From NCBI GenBank assembly GCA_016185525.1, contig JACPNK010000002.1, positions 101,969 through 165,968 of the forward strand: a stretch of 64,000 nt of DNA, read 5' to 3'. The translations under genes were made by a program, and so were the position numbers. The notes under the pieces were generated by a model. It did no database searches. It had not been told where the DNA came from and was given only the letters and a program-made list of their open reading frames with translations. Each line of letters starts with the position of its first letter. Position 1 is the first letter of the stretch. The stretch comes from Candidatus Yanofskyibacteriota bacterium. GTDB taxonomy: Bacteria; Patescibacteria; Paceibacteria; 2-02-FULL-40-12; IGHO2-12-FULL-4. Positions 16,171 to 23,949 of this stretch are shown piece after piece.

Positions 16171-16281
16171 TTAAGCGGCGGCTGAAACATCAGTTGCAAC
16201 AGAACTTAAACAAGCCTCTAAGGAGGTCTGCTTTATGTCGCAATAATGCCACATTCCTGAAGTTTTAACTTTAAATGTCAT
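16171..16281 (-). CDS. 36-aa peptide (leader peptide or RiPP-like precursor)
   Basis: A 36-codon frame beginning MTFKVKTSGMWHYC and ending SSVATDVSAAA before TAA. It has Cys at 14 and 24, one Trp, one His and a small-residue tail. A near-consensus promoter lies directly upstream and a strong terminator directly downstream. A highly expressed small peptide separated by a terminator from a larger enzyme gene is typical of ribosomally made, modified peptides; an attenuation leader is the alternative. With the first ATG the message has only about five leader bases. A second in-frame ATG at codon 10 would give 27 aa. Confidence 0.5.
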   Translation of the reverse strand: MTFKVKTSGMWHYCDIKQTSLEACLSSVATDVSAAA

Positions 16282-16293
16282 TTTATATAACTA

Positions 16294-16321
16294 AGTATAT
16301 ACATAACCGTTTGCTTGTCAA
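16294..16321 (-). promoter_or_regulatory. Promoter of the peptide / 471-aa operon
   Basis: On the minus strand TTGACA (16321-16316), 16-base spacer, TATACT (16299-16294). It overlaps the -35 region of the divergent promoter, so the two transcripts may interfere or share a regulator. Confidence 0.65.
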
Positions 16322-16339
16322 ATTAATTGGTAGTATAAT
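16311..16339 (+). promoter_or_regulatory. Divergent promoter of the 147-aa membrane protein gene
   Basis: TTGCTT (16311-16316), 17-base spacer, TATAAT (16334-16339). ATG 16347 lies seven bases beyond the -10, so the mRNA should be leaderless. Confidence 0.6.
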
Positions 16340-16346
16340 TTAGATT

Positions 16347-16790
16347 ATGATTATGAAGTTTTTGCCGTATCTTTTAATTGCAGGTCTTTTATCGGTATTT
16401 TTACTCGGCAGTTCGGCCGTTAATTTCGGTTCCGACCACGGCCACGGAAATAACACCAGAGGGTGTATCATTTCCGCAATTCAAGGCACGGCTTGTCCTG
16501 AAGAAAGCAACGCATTTTCTTCGGCCATTTTCCATATAAACATTCTTAAAAACACGATAATGGCGTTTTTAGGACAAAACCCGGAATTAAACTTGTTTAG
16601 TTTAGTCTCTGTTTTGTCTCTTCTGTTTTTTGCAACAGCGTCTTTTTTAACTTTACCGGCCACAAGTCTGAACGGAAAATTATTCAACTTTTTATCTTTA
16701 GCAAAATATAGGATTCCGTCTGCGCGCCAGCAAAGATATTCGGCATGGCTGTCTCTATACGAAAAGAGGGACCCTGCTTTGTCATTTTAG
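16347..16790 (+). CDS. Hypothetical membrane protein with His/Cys-rich loop
   Basis: A 147-aa protein with an N-terminal membrane segment (about 3-22), an extracytoplasmic stretch GSDHGHGNNTRGC that could bind metal, and a second hydrophobic segment near residues 88-108. No family name is known to me. It is the first gene of a block that continues with DUF1573, CcdA, a Cys-rich protein and a copper-type ATPase, which points to metal or thiol homeostasis. The promoter suggests a leaderless message. Confidence 0.6.
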   Translation: MIMKFLPYLLIAGLLSVFLLGSSAVNFGSDHGHGNNTRGCIISAIQGTACPEESNAFSSAIFHINILKNTIMAFLGQNPELNLFSLVSVLSLLFFATASFLTLPATSLNGKLFNFLSLAKYRIPSARQQRYSAWLSLYEKRDPALSF

Positions 16791-16867
16791 ATTTCCGCTT
16801 TTCAGCAACTTGTTTTAAGTTTTGCGGAAATCTTTGGTTGATAAAGCAGTTTTTATTTATAAAGATT

Positions 16868-17371
16868 ATGAACAAAAACACAATTATCGGACTTATCATC
16901 ATTACTGTCGGTCTGTTCACTCTGATTATGTTTCTTAAGCCGCAATCAACTCTTGACAACGGCGCTTCCATCAGTAATCCGACAAATAGCGGACAGATAA
17001 AAGCAGAGGAAACGTTTTTTGATTTCGGAACAATTTCAATGGCTGCGGGAAAAGTCAGCCATATGTTTAAAATTAAAAATTCCGGCTCCGGAAATGCCGA
17101 GATCAGTAAAATTTATACTTCCTGCATGTGCACTTCGGCCAGTTTAGTCAGAGATAGCGGCCGCAAAGGGCCCTTTGGCATGCCGGGGCATGGTTTTATT
17201 CCTAAGATTAACGAATCGCTTAATCTTAATGAAGAGGCGACCATAGAGGTTGTTTTTGATCCGGCGGCGCACGGTCCGGCTGGTGTCGGTAAAATAGAGA
17301 GGTTGATTACGGTCGAAGTTGAAAATGGTTCTCCTGTAGAGCTTACGTTTTCCGCTTTTGTAACGCCATGA
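16868..17371 (+). CDS. DUF1573 domain protein, membrane anchored
   Basis: A 167-aa protein with an N-terminal membrane anchor (about residues 5-23) and an immunoglobulin-like DUF1573 domain: ETFFDFGTISMAAGKVSHMF, then IKNSGSGNAEI, then TSCMCTSASL with C86 and C88, and an EVVFDPAAHGPAGVG strand pair. The CxC after 'YTS' is the usual family signature. I start at ATG 16868, which places the anchor at the N-terminus; a longer frame upstream adds a Cys/Phe-rich stretch without anchor character. The stop overlaps the CcdA start (ATGA at 17368). The domain is often found with CcdA/DsbD-like electron carriers. Confidence 0.8.
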   Translation: MNKNTIIGLIIITVGLFTLIMFLKPQSTLDNGASISNPTNSGQIKAEETFFDFGTISMAAGKVSHMFKIKNSGSGNAEISKIYTSCMCTSASLVRDSGRKGPFGMPGHGFIPKINESLNLNEEATIEVVFDPAAHGPAGVGKIERLITVEVENGSPVELTFSAFVTP

Positions 17372-18147
17372 AAAAACTTTACATTTTAATTGCAGTCGCA
17401 ATAGCAATATTCGGCATAGTCGGATTTTTACAGAGCGGCAACTTTGGCACAACAACGCTTTGGAAAATTAGCAATGAAGGCAAATGGCTTCTGCCGCTGG
17501 TAAGTATCGCCGCCCTGATTGACAGCATCAATCCCTGCGCTTTCTCAATTCTGCTTTTAACTATCGCCTTCCTGTTCAGTCTCGGAAAAATGCGTTCAGG
17601 AATTCTCAAAATAGGTTTTTTCTACATTTCAGGCCTGTTTACGGTCTATGTTTTAATCGGGCTTGGCATATTGCAGGCTCTCCACATATTCAACACGCCT
17701 CATTTTATGGCAAAATTGGGAGCTATTCTGCTGATACTTTTTGGGTTAATCAATCTTATCGGCCATTATTTCCCCAAATTTCCGGTTAAACTAAAAATAC
17801 CGGACGCAGTCCATAATAAAATCGCCGGATTGATGGAGGCCAGCTCTCTGCCCACAGCCTTTTTTCTGGGAATTCTCGTCGGACTTTGCGAGTTTCCTTG
17901 CACCGGAGGGCCTTACTTGCTTGTTTTGGGACTTCTGCACGACCAGGCGACTTATCTGAAAGGGCTTGGGTATCTTTTGATCTACAACTTAATTTTTATC
18001 CTGCCTTTAGCGTTAATTCTTTTGATAGCCAGTGAACAAAGCCTGCTGGACAAAGTCCAAAAATGGCGCAAAGAGAACATTGGCAGTATGAAATTGTGGA
18101 GTTCGCTTGCTATGATTGGTTTGGGAATAACAATATTATTCTTTTAG
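17368..18147 (+). CDS. ccdA: CcdA-like thiol-disulfide electron transporter
   Basis: A 259-aa protein with about seven membrane segments. The two redox cysteines are C57 in DSINPCAFSIL and C174 in GLCEFPC, with C178 next to it, followed by TGGPYL; both Pro-rich turns are typical of CcdA and the DsbD core. It carries reducing power from cytoplasmic thioredoxin across the membrane. The gene overlaps the DUF1573 gene by four bases. Here it probably keeps the Cys-rich metal-binding partners of the block reduced, since no cytochrome c gene is seen. Confidence 0.85.
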   Translation: MKKLYILIAVAIAIFGIVGFLQSGNFGTTTLWKISNEGKWLLPLVSIAALIDSINPCAFSILLLTIAFLFSLGKMRSGILKIGFFYISGLFTVYVLIGLGILQALHIFNTPHFMAKLGAILLILFGLINLIGHYFPKFPVKLKIPDAVHNKIAGLMEASSLPTAFFLGILVGLCEFPCTGGPYLLVLGLLHDQATYLKGLGYLLIYNLIFILPLALILLIASEQSLLDKVQKWRKENIGSMKLWSSLAMIGLGITILFF

Positions 18148-18151
18148 AAAT

Positions 18152-18649
18152 ATGGAAAATAAAAAATTTGAAGAGTTAATCAAAAAAATCCAGAAAGCAA
18201 AACAAAGCGGCGGCTTGGATTTGTCATTGGAAGAAGATTTGAGCATAGCTATTATGAACTTGGTCAGCCTGGAAGAACACTTCTTTTTCACAGCCTCTAA
18301 AACGGAAAAGCCGGAATATTTTGATTTGTTAAACGAAGTCAGAAGCATCCGCAAGGCTCTTCTTGGAAGAATGATTAAAAATTCGGAAGGCGAAGTCTGG
18401 TGTATTTCTAAGCATCTTCTGGCCGGAACCATGAGGCTTGCGGAAGTAGGCACAAAGTACTTGTCAGAAGGAAAAAAGAAAGATGCCGAAGAAGTTTTTG
18501 GACAGGCCTACAAACTTTACTCGCTGTTTTGGGCGGTTCGTTTGAAATTGACAGACATCTCCGGGTTGAAAAAGACTGACGACCCTAAAAAGCCATGGTC
18601 ATTTGAGGATATAGTAAATAAACTTGTTGACTGTTGTGAAGAAAGATAA
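18152..18649 (+). CDS. Hypothetical helical protein
   Basis: A 165-aa soluble, almost fully helical protein, starting MENKKFEELIKKIQKAKQ. The segment LVSLEEHFFFTASKTEKPEYFDLLNEVRSIRKALL and a C-terminal DCCEER are notable, as is WCISKHLLAGTMRLAEVG in the middle. No family is recognised. It sits three bases after ccdA and eleven before the Cys-rich protein, so it belongs to the same operon and perhaps the same metal or thiol pathway. Confidence 0.6.
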   Translation: MENKKFEELIKKIQKAKQSGGLDLSLEEDLSIAIMNLVSLEEHFFFTASKTEKPEYFDLLNEVRSIRKALLGRMIKNSEGEVWCISKHLLAGTMRLAEVGTKYLSEGKKKDAEEVFGQAYKLYSLFWAVRLKLTDISGLKKTDDPKKPWSFEDIVNKLVDCCEER

Positions 18650-18660
18650 ACAACTAACAT

Positions 18661-19566
18661 ATGTTCAATATAAAAAAAATAAAAATTGAAGATAAATATA
18701 TTTTACCCTTAAGTATTTTGGTTTCAGCAGTAGTTATTTCCGGCGCTTGGGTCTACATATCAAGGCTTAGTCTTGATGAAAAAAGAGGAGATTTGAGTGC
18801 TTCCGCGCTTAAAAAAATTGAAGAAAAAATTCTGCCGAAAAAAGGTTTCGTTCTGCCTGTTAAGTGGGGAGACCTTGGAATAAGATTAACAGAAGCCGGA
18901 GTAATTGATGCGGAAAAGTTTGAATCGCTTTATAATGAAAGAAGCAGACTTGACCCGGAAAGCAAACAACTGCTCTCCGGGGCGGAAAACGACTCGCTGA
19001 AGATTACTCCCGACAATTCGCAGGTTCTGCTTAATCTTTTATGGGCCTTGGGCTTGGGCAACAAGAACGACATTTTAGAGAAAGGGGAGATGGTTGATGA
19101 AAGATATGGCGGAGCGGACAAATTTGCTTCCACCGGTGGCTGGACGTTGGCAAAAGGCAATTCTATGGATCATTATTCAAAACATGGCTTTGTGGTTTTG
19201 ACGCCCGAACAGCAAGCGTTGGTTGAAAGCGTCTCAAAAAATATATACCGTCCGTGTTGCGGCAATTCCACTCACTTTCCTGATTGTAACCATGGCATGG
19301 CTATGCTTGGATTGCTTGAATTGATGGCTTCGCAGGGTATATCCGAAAAAGATATGTACAAATATGCTTTGCAGGTCAATTCTCTCTGGTTCCCCGACAC
19401 CTATCTGAATATCGCCAAGTACCTGAAAATAAAAAAGATTGACTGGAATAAAGTTGAACCAAAAGAACTTCTCGGAGCCAACTTCTCCAGCGCTTCCGGT
19501 TACCGTCAAGTTTTGTCGCAAATCCAGCCGGAAACCAAACAAGGCGGGGGAGGTTGCGGAATTTAA
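18661..19566 (+). CDS. Membrane-anchored Cys/His-rich protein, probable metal binding
   Basis: A 301-aa protein with one N-terminal membrane helix (about 15-34) and an extracytoplasmic domain. The central motif NIYRPCCGNSTHFPDCNHG has three Cys and two His within about 16 residues, and the chain ends in GGGGCGI; both suggest a metal or thiol site. The stretch PVKWGDLGIRLTEAGVIDAEKF resembles helical solute-binding scaffolds, but I know no named family. It ends 13 bases before the copper-type ATPase, so delivery of a metal to that pump is a reasonable guess. Confidence 0.65.
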   Translation: MFNIKKIKIEDKYILPLSILVSAVVISGAWVYISRLSLDEKRGDLSASALKKIEEKILPKKGFVLPVKWGDLGIRLTEAGVIDAEKFESLYNERSRLDPESKQLLSGAENDSLKITPDNSQVLLNLLWALGLGNKNDILEKGEMVDERYGGADKFASTGGWTLAKGNSMDHYSKHGFVVLTPEQQALVESVSKNIYRPCCGNSTHFPDCNHGMAMLGLLELMASQGISEKDMYKYALQVNSLWFPDTYLNIAKYLKIKKIDWNKVEPKELLGANFSSASGYRQVLSQIQPETKQGGGGCGI

Positions 19567-19579
19567 CATCAATAAATTT

Positions 19580-21781
19580 ATGGAAAATATTAAACAAACT
19601 TATACCTGTCCGATGCATCCGGAAGTTATCAGAAATGAACCGGGGCTTTGTCCCGGTTGCGGCATGGCGCTGATACCGAAAACGTCTGCGGCCAAAGAAG
19701 ACAAACCGGATGGCTACGATATTTCAGAGCTAAGCCACAAGAACCACGAAGCGGCGATGCCTGCCCGCCATAGCCTTGGCGACGGAGGGACCAACCCGCA
19801 AATGGCCAAGAAAATGGAGCAGGATATGCGCCGCCGGTTTTGGGTTTCTTTTTTGCTTTCAATTCCGATTTTTCTTTATTCGCCGGTAGGTGAAAAGGTG
19901 CTTGGTTTGGTTCTGTTTTCGCCGATATCAATCAACTGGTTGCTCTTGATTCTGACTACGCCGATTGTTTTTTGGACCGGTTCAATTTTCATAACCGGCA
20001 CTTATTATTCACTCAAAGCCCGCAAGCTTAATATGTCGGTGCTTATCGCCACCGGCGTTCTGGCGGCGTATCTTTTCAGTGTTCTGCTGACTTTATTGCG
20101 TCCGGAGTCAGAAACATTTTACGAAGCGGCAGCTCTTTTGGTGACTTTTGTTTTGTTCGGCCATTGGATGGAAATGAAATCCCGCCGCGGCACGTCCGAT
20201 GCCTTGCGCGCTCTTTTTGATTTGGTTCCGCCGCAAGCTAGAGTTGTAAGAGATGGCAGAGAAGTTTCTGTTCCCAGCTCTGAAATTATTCATAACGATA
20301 TTGTGGTTCTCCGGCCCGGCGACAAGGTGCCGGTTGACGGCATAGTCACAGAAGGAGAAAGCGCGATTGACGAATCGCTGGTTACCGGCGAGTCAATTCC
20401 GGTTTCAAAAAAGAACGGCGATAAAGTTATCGGTGGTTCGGTAAATCAAACCGGCACGGTTAAATTTAAAGCCACTCAAGTCGGTTCGGAAACGGTTCTG
20501 GCTCATATTATTAAGCTTGTGGAAACGGCGCAAAATTCCAAAGCGCCGGGACAGCGCATTGCCGACACAGCGGCCGGTTGGCTGGTGGTTGTTGCCGTCG
20601 GTTCGGGATTGGCGGCATTTTTTGGCTGGTATTTCGGCGCCGGCGCCGGACTTCTTACAGCTCTTACTTTTGCGATTTCAACGGTAGTAATCGCTTGTCC
20701 TGACGCTCTCGGCCTTGCCACGCCGACAGCCGTCGCTGTCGGCACCGGCATCGGCGCCAAACACAATATTCTTATCAAAGATGCGGCGACTCTTGAGAAC
20801 ACTTCCCGGATTAACGCCATCATTTTGGACAAAACCGGCACGCTCACGGAAGGAAGACCGAAAGTCACAGACGTTGTGGCGCTTAACGGTTTCAACGAAC
20901 ACGATGTTTTGCGCTACGAAGCCAGTTTGGAAGCCGGTTCCAATCATCCTCTATCCAAATCTATTTTTGAAGAGACCGTAAAACGTAACGCCTTGCCGCT
21001 TGAACCGATAGAAAACTTTGAGTCAATCGCCGGTTACGGACTTAAGGCGCGAATTGCCGGTAAAATTGTTTTTGCCGGAAAAGAGAAACTGCTTCAGAAC
21101 AACGGTATCGCCACCGAGCCGATGAGAAACGTTCTTGACCAACTTGCCGGAGAAGGGAAGACTTTAAGCTTATTAGCTGTTGATGGAATTTTTGCGGGTG
21201 TTGTTGCCGCTGCAGATCCGCCGCGGCCCAATTCTAAAAAAACCGTAGCGGCGCTCAAAAAACTCGGCATGGAAGTGGTGATGATTACGGGAGACCACGC
21301 AAAAGTGGCGGAAGGCGTCGGAAAGGAGCTGGGCATTGACCGGGTTTTTGCCGAAGTTTTGCCTGAAGACAAAGCAAAGTATGTTAAAAAATTGCAAAGT
21401 GAAGGCAAATTTACGGCGATGGTCGGCGACGGCATCAATGATGCGCCGGCACTAGCGCAAGCGGATATCGGCATAGCCATCGGCGCCGGTACTGATGTCG
21501 CCATTGAAACCGGCAACATTGTGCTGATGAAATCCGACCCTTACGATATTGTTGCCGCTTTGCGTTTGAGCAAAGCTACGGTTACCAAAATGAAACAGAA
21601 TCTTTTTTGGGCGGCGATTTACAACTTGCTGGCTATTCCCGTTGCCGCCGGAGTGTTTTATAATTCTCTTGGTTGGTCTTTGCGTCCGGAAATTTCCGCT
21701 CTGCTGATGTCGGCCTCTTCAATAATTGTTGCAACTAACGCCGTGCTGTTGAAAAGAGTAGAGCCTGGGCTTAAAAAATGA
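19580..21781 (+). CDS. copA: P1B-type heavy-metal ATPase, copper-type, with CPD motif
   Basis: A 733-aa pump. The N-terminal metal-binding domain is YTCPMHPE...PGLCPGCGM (residues 8-29). Conserved ATPase motifs are TGES (269-272), DKTGT with the phosphorylated D417, TGDH and GDGINDAP. The metal-selectivity motif in the sixth helix is C373-P-D375, not the usual CPC. Residues 60-71 (MPARHSLGDGGT) come from a GC-rich repeat inserted in the linker. Start is ATG 19580; the frame is open further upstream but overlaps the previous gene. It should export copper or a related soft metal. Confidence 0.88.
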   Translation: MENIKQTYTCPMHPEVIRNEPGLCPGCGMALIPKTSAAKEDKPDGYDISELSHKNHEAAMPARHSLGDGGTNPQMAKKMEQDMRRRFWVSFLLSIPIFLYSPVGEKVLGLVLFSPISINWLLLILTTPIVFWTGSIFITGTYYSLKARKLNMSVLIATGVLAAYLFSVLLTLLRPESETFYEAAALLVTFVLFGHWMEMKSRRGTSDALRALFDLVPPQARVVRDGREVSVPSSEIIHNDIVVLRPGDKVPVDGIVTEGESAIDESLVTGESIPVSKKNGDKVIGGSVNQTGTVKFKATQVGSETVLAHIIKLVETAQNSKAPGQRIADTAAGWLVVVAVGSGLAAFFGWYFGAGAGLLTALTFAISTVVIACPDALGLATPTAVAVGTGIGAKHNILIKDAATLENTSRINAIILDKTGTLTEGRPKVTDVVALNGFNEHDVLRYEASLEAGSNHPLSKSIFEETVKRNALPLEPIENFESIAGYGLKARIAGKIVFAGKEKLLQNNGIATEPMRNVLDQLAGEGKTLSLLAVDGIFAGVVAAADPPRPNSKKTVAALKKLGMEVVMITGDHAKVAEGVGKELGIDRVFAEVLPEDKAKYVKKLQSEGKFTAMVGDGINDAPALAQADIGIAIGAGTDVAIETGNIVLMKSDPYDIVAALRLSKATVTKMKQNLFWAAIYNLLAIPVAAGVFYNSLGWSLRPEISALLMSASSIIVATNAVLLKRVEPGLKK
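19757..19792 (+). repeat. GC-rich repeat inserted in frame in the copper ATPase
   Basis: The sequence TGCCCG-CCATAGCC-TTGGCGACGGAGGG aligns with 6425-6455, an intergenic copy, apart from a few substitutions and added bases. It codes for the linker between the metal-binding domain and the first membrane helix. Confidence 0.55.
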
Positions 21782-21796
21782 TATAATGTTTAAGTT

Positions 21797-22267
21797 ATGG
21801 ACTTTTCTTTTTTAACTTACAAACCTGTTTTGATCGGTCTGCATCTGGGTTTTGCCATTCTGGGAATTGATGCTTTTTTGTGGCTGACAGGTGAATTTTT
21901 AGCAAACACTTTTGGAAAATTAAGAGTTAAAATTGCGGCTGTAATCGGCGTTGCCGGTTTTGCTTTAAGCTGGCTAGCCGGCGGTTATTATTATGTGGTT
22001 TATTACGGCAAATTGGTAAAACCGGTGATAAAAGAAGGTGTTGCGCCTTGGGCTCATGCGATTTTTATGGAAACAAAAGAGCATATTTTCCTTTTTGTAA
22101 TCCCACTGGCGGTTACGGCTTTGCTTCTGGCATTTCTCAAAAGAGAGGAGATAAAGGAATATAATTTGTCCCGTTTGGCGACTGTTTTAGTGGTATTAAT
22201 TGCTTTACTGGGACTTTTAATCGGAGCGATGGGTTACATTATTTCAGCCGCCGCCCGTTGGGGCTAA
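21797..22267 (+). CDS. Hypothetical membrane protein
   Basis: A 156-aa protein with four or five membrane segments. Features are HLGFAILGIDAFLWLTGEF in the first helix pair, a YYYVVYYGK turn, and HAIFMETKEHIFLFVIP with His residues at the membrane face that could bind heme or metal. No family is certain. A TATAAT box at 21782-21787, overlapping the ATPase stop, lies nine bases before the ATG, so it can be transcribed separately as a leaderless message. It follows the copper ATPase on the same strand. Confidence 0.6.
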   Translation: MDFSFLTYKPVLIGLHLGFAILGIDAFLWLTGEFLANTFGKLRVKIAAVIGVAGFALSWLAGGYYYVVYYGKLVKPVIKEGVAPWAHAIFMETKEHIFLFVIPLAVTALLLAFLKREEIKEYNLSRLATVLVVLIALLGLLIGAMGYIISAAARWG

Positions 22268-22306
22268 GTAAAAAAATTTTTTTAAATTTTATTTTTTAAG
22301 TATTGT

Positions 22307-22627
22307 ATGAAATCTCTTAAACTAATTTACTCTTCGGCGGTTGCCGCGATTGTTTCCGTAATTTTTACGGTTGCCATTACGGTTTTGGGCGAACTCTCCG
22401 TTCCGCTCAAAAACTGGCTGACCGATTTTTCCGGACACCATTGGACCAGTAAAAGCATATTTTCCGTTTTGATTTATTTTGTTGTCTGGGGTTTGGCCTA
22501 TTTCTACTCCGGCGCGGTTTCAGCCAAAACTGTCCGCAGAGCTTTGATCAATCTGATTATTTTTTCCGTGGCTGGAATTTTAGCAGTGTTTTTATTTTTT
22601 ACCGCTCACTATTTAAATTTTTTTTAA
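22307..22627 (+). CDS. Small membrane protein, hypothetical
   Basis: A 106-aa protein with three membrane segments (about 8-30, 48-68 and 80-103) and a short loop SGHHWTSKS with two His. No family is recognised. It lies between two other membrane genes of the metal/thiol block with short spacers, so co-transcription is likely. Confidence 0.55.
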   Translation: MKSLKLIYSSAVAAIVSVIFTVAITVLGELSVPLKNWLTDFSGHHWTSKSIFSVLIYFVVWGLAYFYSGAVSAKTVRRALINLIIFSVAGILAVFLFFTAHYLNFF

Positions 22628-22637
22628 TTAAAACTTT

Positions 22638-23114
22638 ATGACAAAATTTCAAAAAATATTTTTGTTTTTACTTCGTCTGGCTATGGGCTGGCTGATGTTT
22701 TATGCGGGCATAACAAAAATTATTAACCCCAGCTGGTCAGCGGAAGGTTACTTAAAAAGCGCCAAAACTTTTGCCGGATTGTTTAACTGGTTCGCTTCAC
22801 CGGAAATTCTGCCGGTTACCAACTGGCTTAACGAATGGGGCTTGACGATTCTGGGAATTTCTTTGATTTTGGGAATTTTTGTAAGGCTGACTTCAATTTA
22901 CGGCGTTGTTTTGATGCTTCTTTATTATTTTCCAGTTCTGGATTTTCCGTATGCTGGCGAACATTCTTTCATAATTGATGAGCATATAATCTATGCGTTA
23001 GTTTTGCTGTTCTTTGCCGCTATCCGCGCCGGCCGCGTTTGGGGTTTGGAAAACCGGTGCGCAAGACTGCCCATTTGCTCAAAGTTTCCGAGATTAAGAA
23101 ACTGGCTCGGCTGA
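22638..23114 (+). CDS. DoxX-family membrane protein
   Basis: A 158-aa four-helix protein with the DoxX pattern: LRLAMGWLMFYAGITKIINP in helix 1, the middle stretch NEWGLTILGISLILGIFVRLTS, and a late helix IDEHIIYALVLLFFAAIRAGRVWGLE. Family members take part in sulfur or redox metabolism at the membrane, for example as part of thiosulfate:quinone oxidoreductase or with SodA in thiol stress. It ends the plus-strand block that started at 16347, in keeping with a redox and metal theme. Confidence 0.75.
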   Translation: MTKFQKIFLFLLRLAMGWLMFYAGITKIINPSWSAEGYLKSAKTFAGLFNWFASPEILPVTNWLNEWGLTILGISLILGIFVRLTSIYGVVLMLLYYFPVLDFPYAGEHSFIIDEHIIYALVLLFFAAIRAGRVWGLENRCARLPICSKFPRLRNWLG

Positions 23115-23148
23115 TATAGTTATCAGGTAACGGTATCAGTATAAAAAA

Positions 23149-23165
23149 ACCGAGCTAGGCTCGGT
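23149..23165 (-). terminator. Terminator downstream of the NUDIX gene
   Basis: On the minus strand ACCGAGC-CTA-GCTCGGT is followed by TTTTTTTAT. Between it and the NUDIX stop (23166-23275) a frame ending in GRRFRPNPRLVKV follows a GGAGG but has no normal start codon; it may be a fragment of a lost small gene. Confidence 0.7.
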
Positions 23166-23275
23166 AGTTACACTTTAACTAATCTTGGATTGGGACGAAA
23201 ACGACGTCCGGCTTTAGCGCAAAGTTCGCCGTCCACTAAAACAATATCGGCGCTGAAACCTCCAGATTATTCATC

Positions 23276-23809
23276 TTAATTCTCCTTTCTTTTTCTGTTT
23301 TGCTTTTGAACCTGCCGCATCATTTCTTGATGAGTCGGCCAACCGATTTCGGGCGGGTTTTTAATGTCAAACCAGTTTACTTCTTTATTTTCCTGCGGGT
23401 CGTTATTCCTAATTTTGCCTTTAGCTGTTGCGTAATAGAAAAATACGAGATGCCCCGGGCTTCGCGGGTCTTCATTTGATTCGGTAAAATTGATAAATCT
23501 GGCTTTTATGACAACAAGCCCCGTTTCCTGCTCCACCTCTCTCTTGAGAGCGGCTTCCGGATGTTCTCGATACTCCACAAAACCTGCCGGAAAATTCCAA
23601 GTATTCTTATATGGGTCTCGATTGCGCTTCACCAAAAGAATCTTGTTTCTCCTGATTATCAAGCCAACCGAAGCCAAGCCGACGGTCGGGTAATGAGTCC
23701 AGCAGTTGCAGTAAGTACAGACCTTTCTTGGCGTTCCGTCCGTTGTCCAGACAGAAAGCCGGCTGGCGCAATACGGGCAGTATTCGTAATCGGATAATGT
23801 AATTGGCAT
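23276..23809 (-). CDS. NUDIX hydrolase with N-terminal zinc ribbon
   Basis: A 177-aa protein. A zinc ribbon is formed by C12/C15 (YCPYC) and C32/C35 (VCTYC). The Nudix box follows: GFVEYREHPEAALKREVEQE then TGL, with the catalytic REVEQE. The layout matches NudC-like and ADP-ribose pyrophosphatase-like proteins that split nucleoside diphosphate derivatives (NADH, ADP-ribose, capped RNA ends). Substrate is not decided by the visible residues. A single gene with its own terminator. Confidence 0.85.
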   Translation of the reverse strand: MPITLSDYEYCPYCASRLSVWTTDGTPRKVCTYCNCWTHYPTVGLASVGLIIRRNKILLVKRNRDPYKNTWNFPAGFVEYREHPEAALKREVEQETGLVVIKARFINFTESNEDPRSPGHLVFFYYATAKGKIRNNDPQENKEVNWFDIKNPPEIGWPTHQEMMRQVQKQNRKRKEN

Positions 23810-23912
23810 AATTTTTTCCTGTTTTTTTAAAGTGCAAGCCGTTTTTAAAATAGCACAAGAGTTACTATAATGTCAAGGAAAACGTCACTAACGGGGAAGT
23901 TTTGTGTAAGTA

Positions 23913-23936
23913 AAAAGCCGGCAACCAGCCAGCTTT
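23913..23936 (-). terminator. Terminator of the AAA ATPase operon
   Basis: Inverted repeat AAAGCCGGC / GCCAGCTTT with one internal mismatch; the minus strand continues in a T-run. It lies 14 bases beyond the ATPase stop. Confidence 0.6.
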
Positions 23937-23949
23937 AAAAAGATACACC

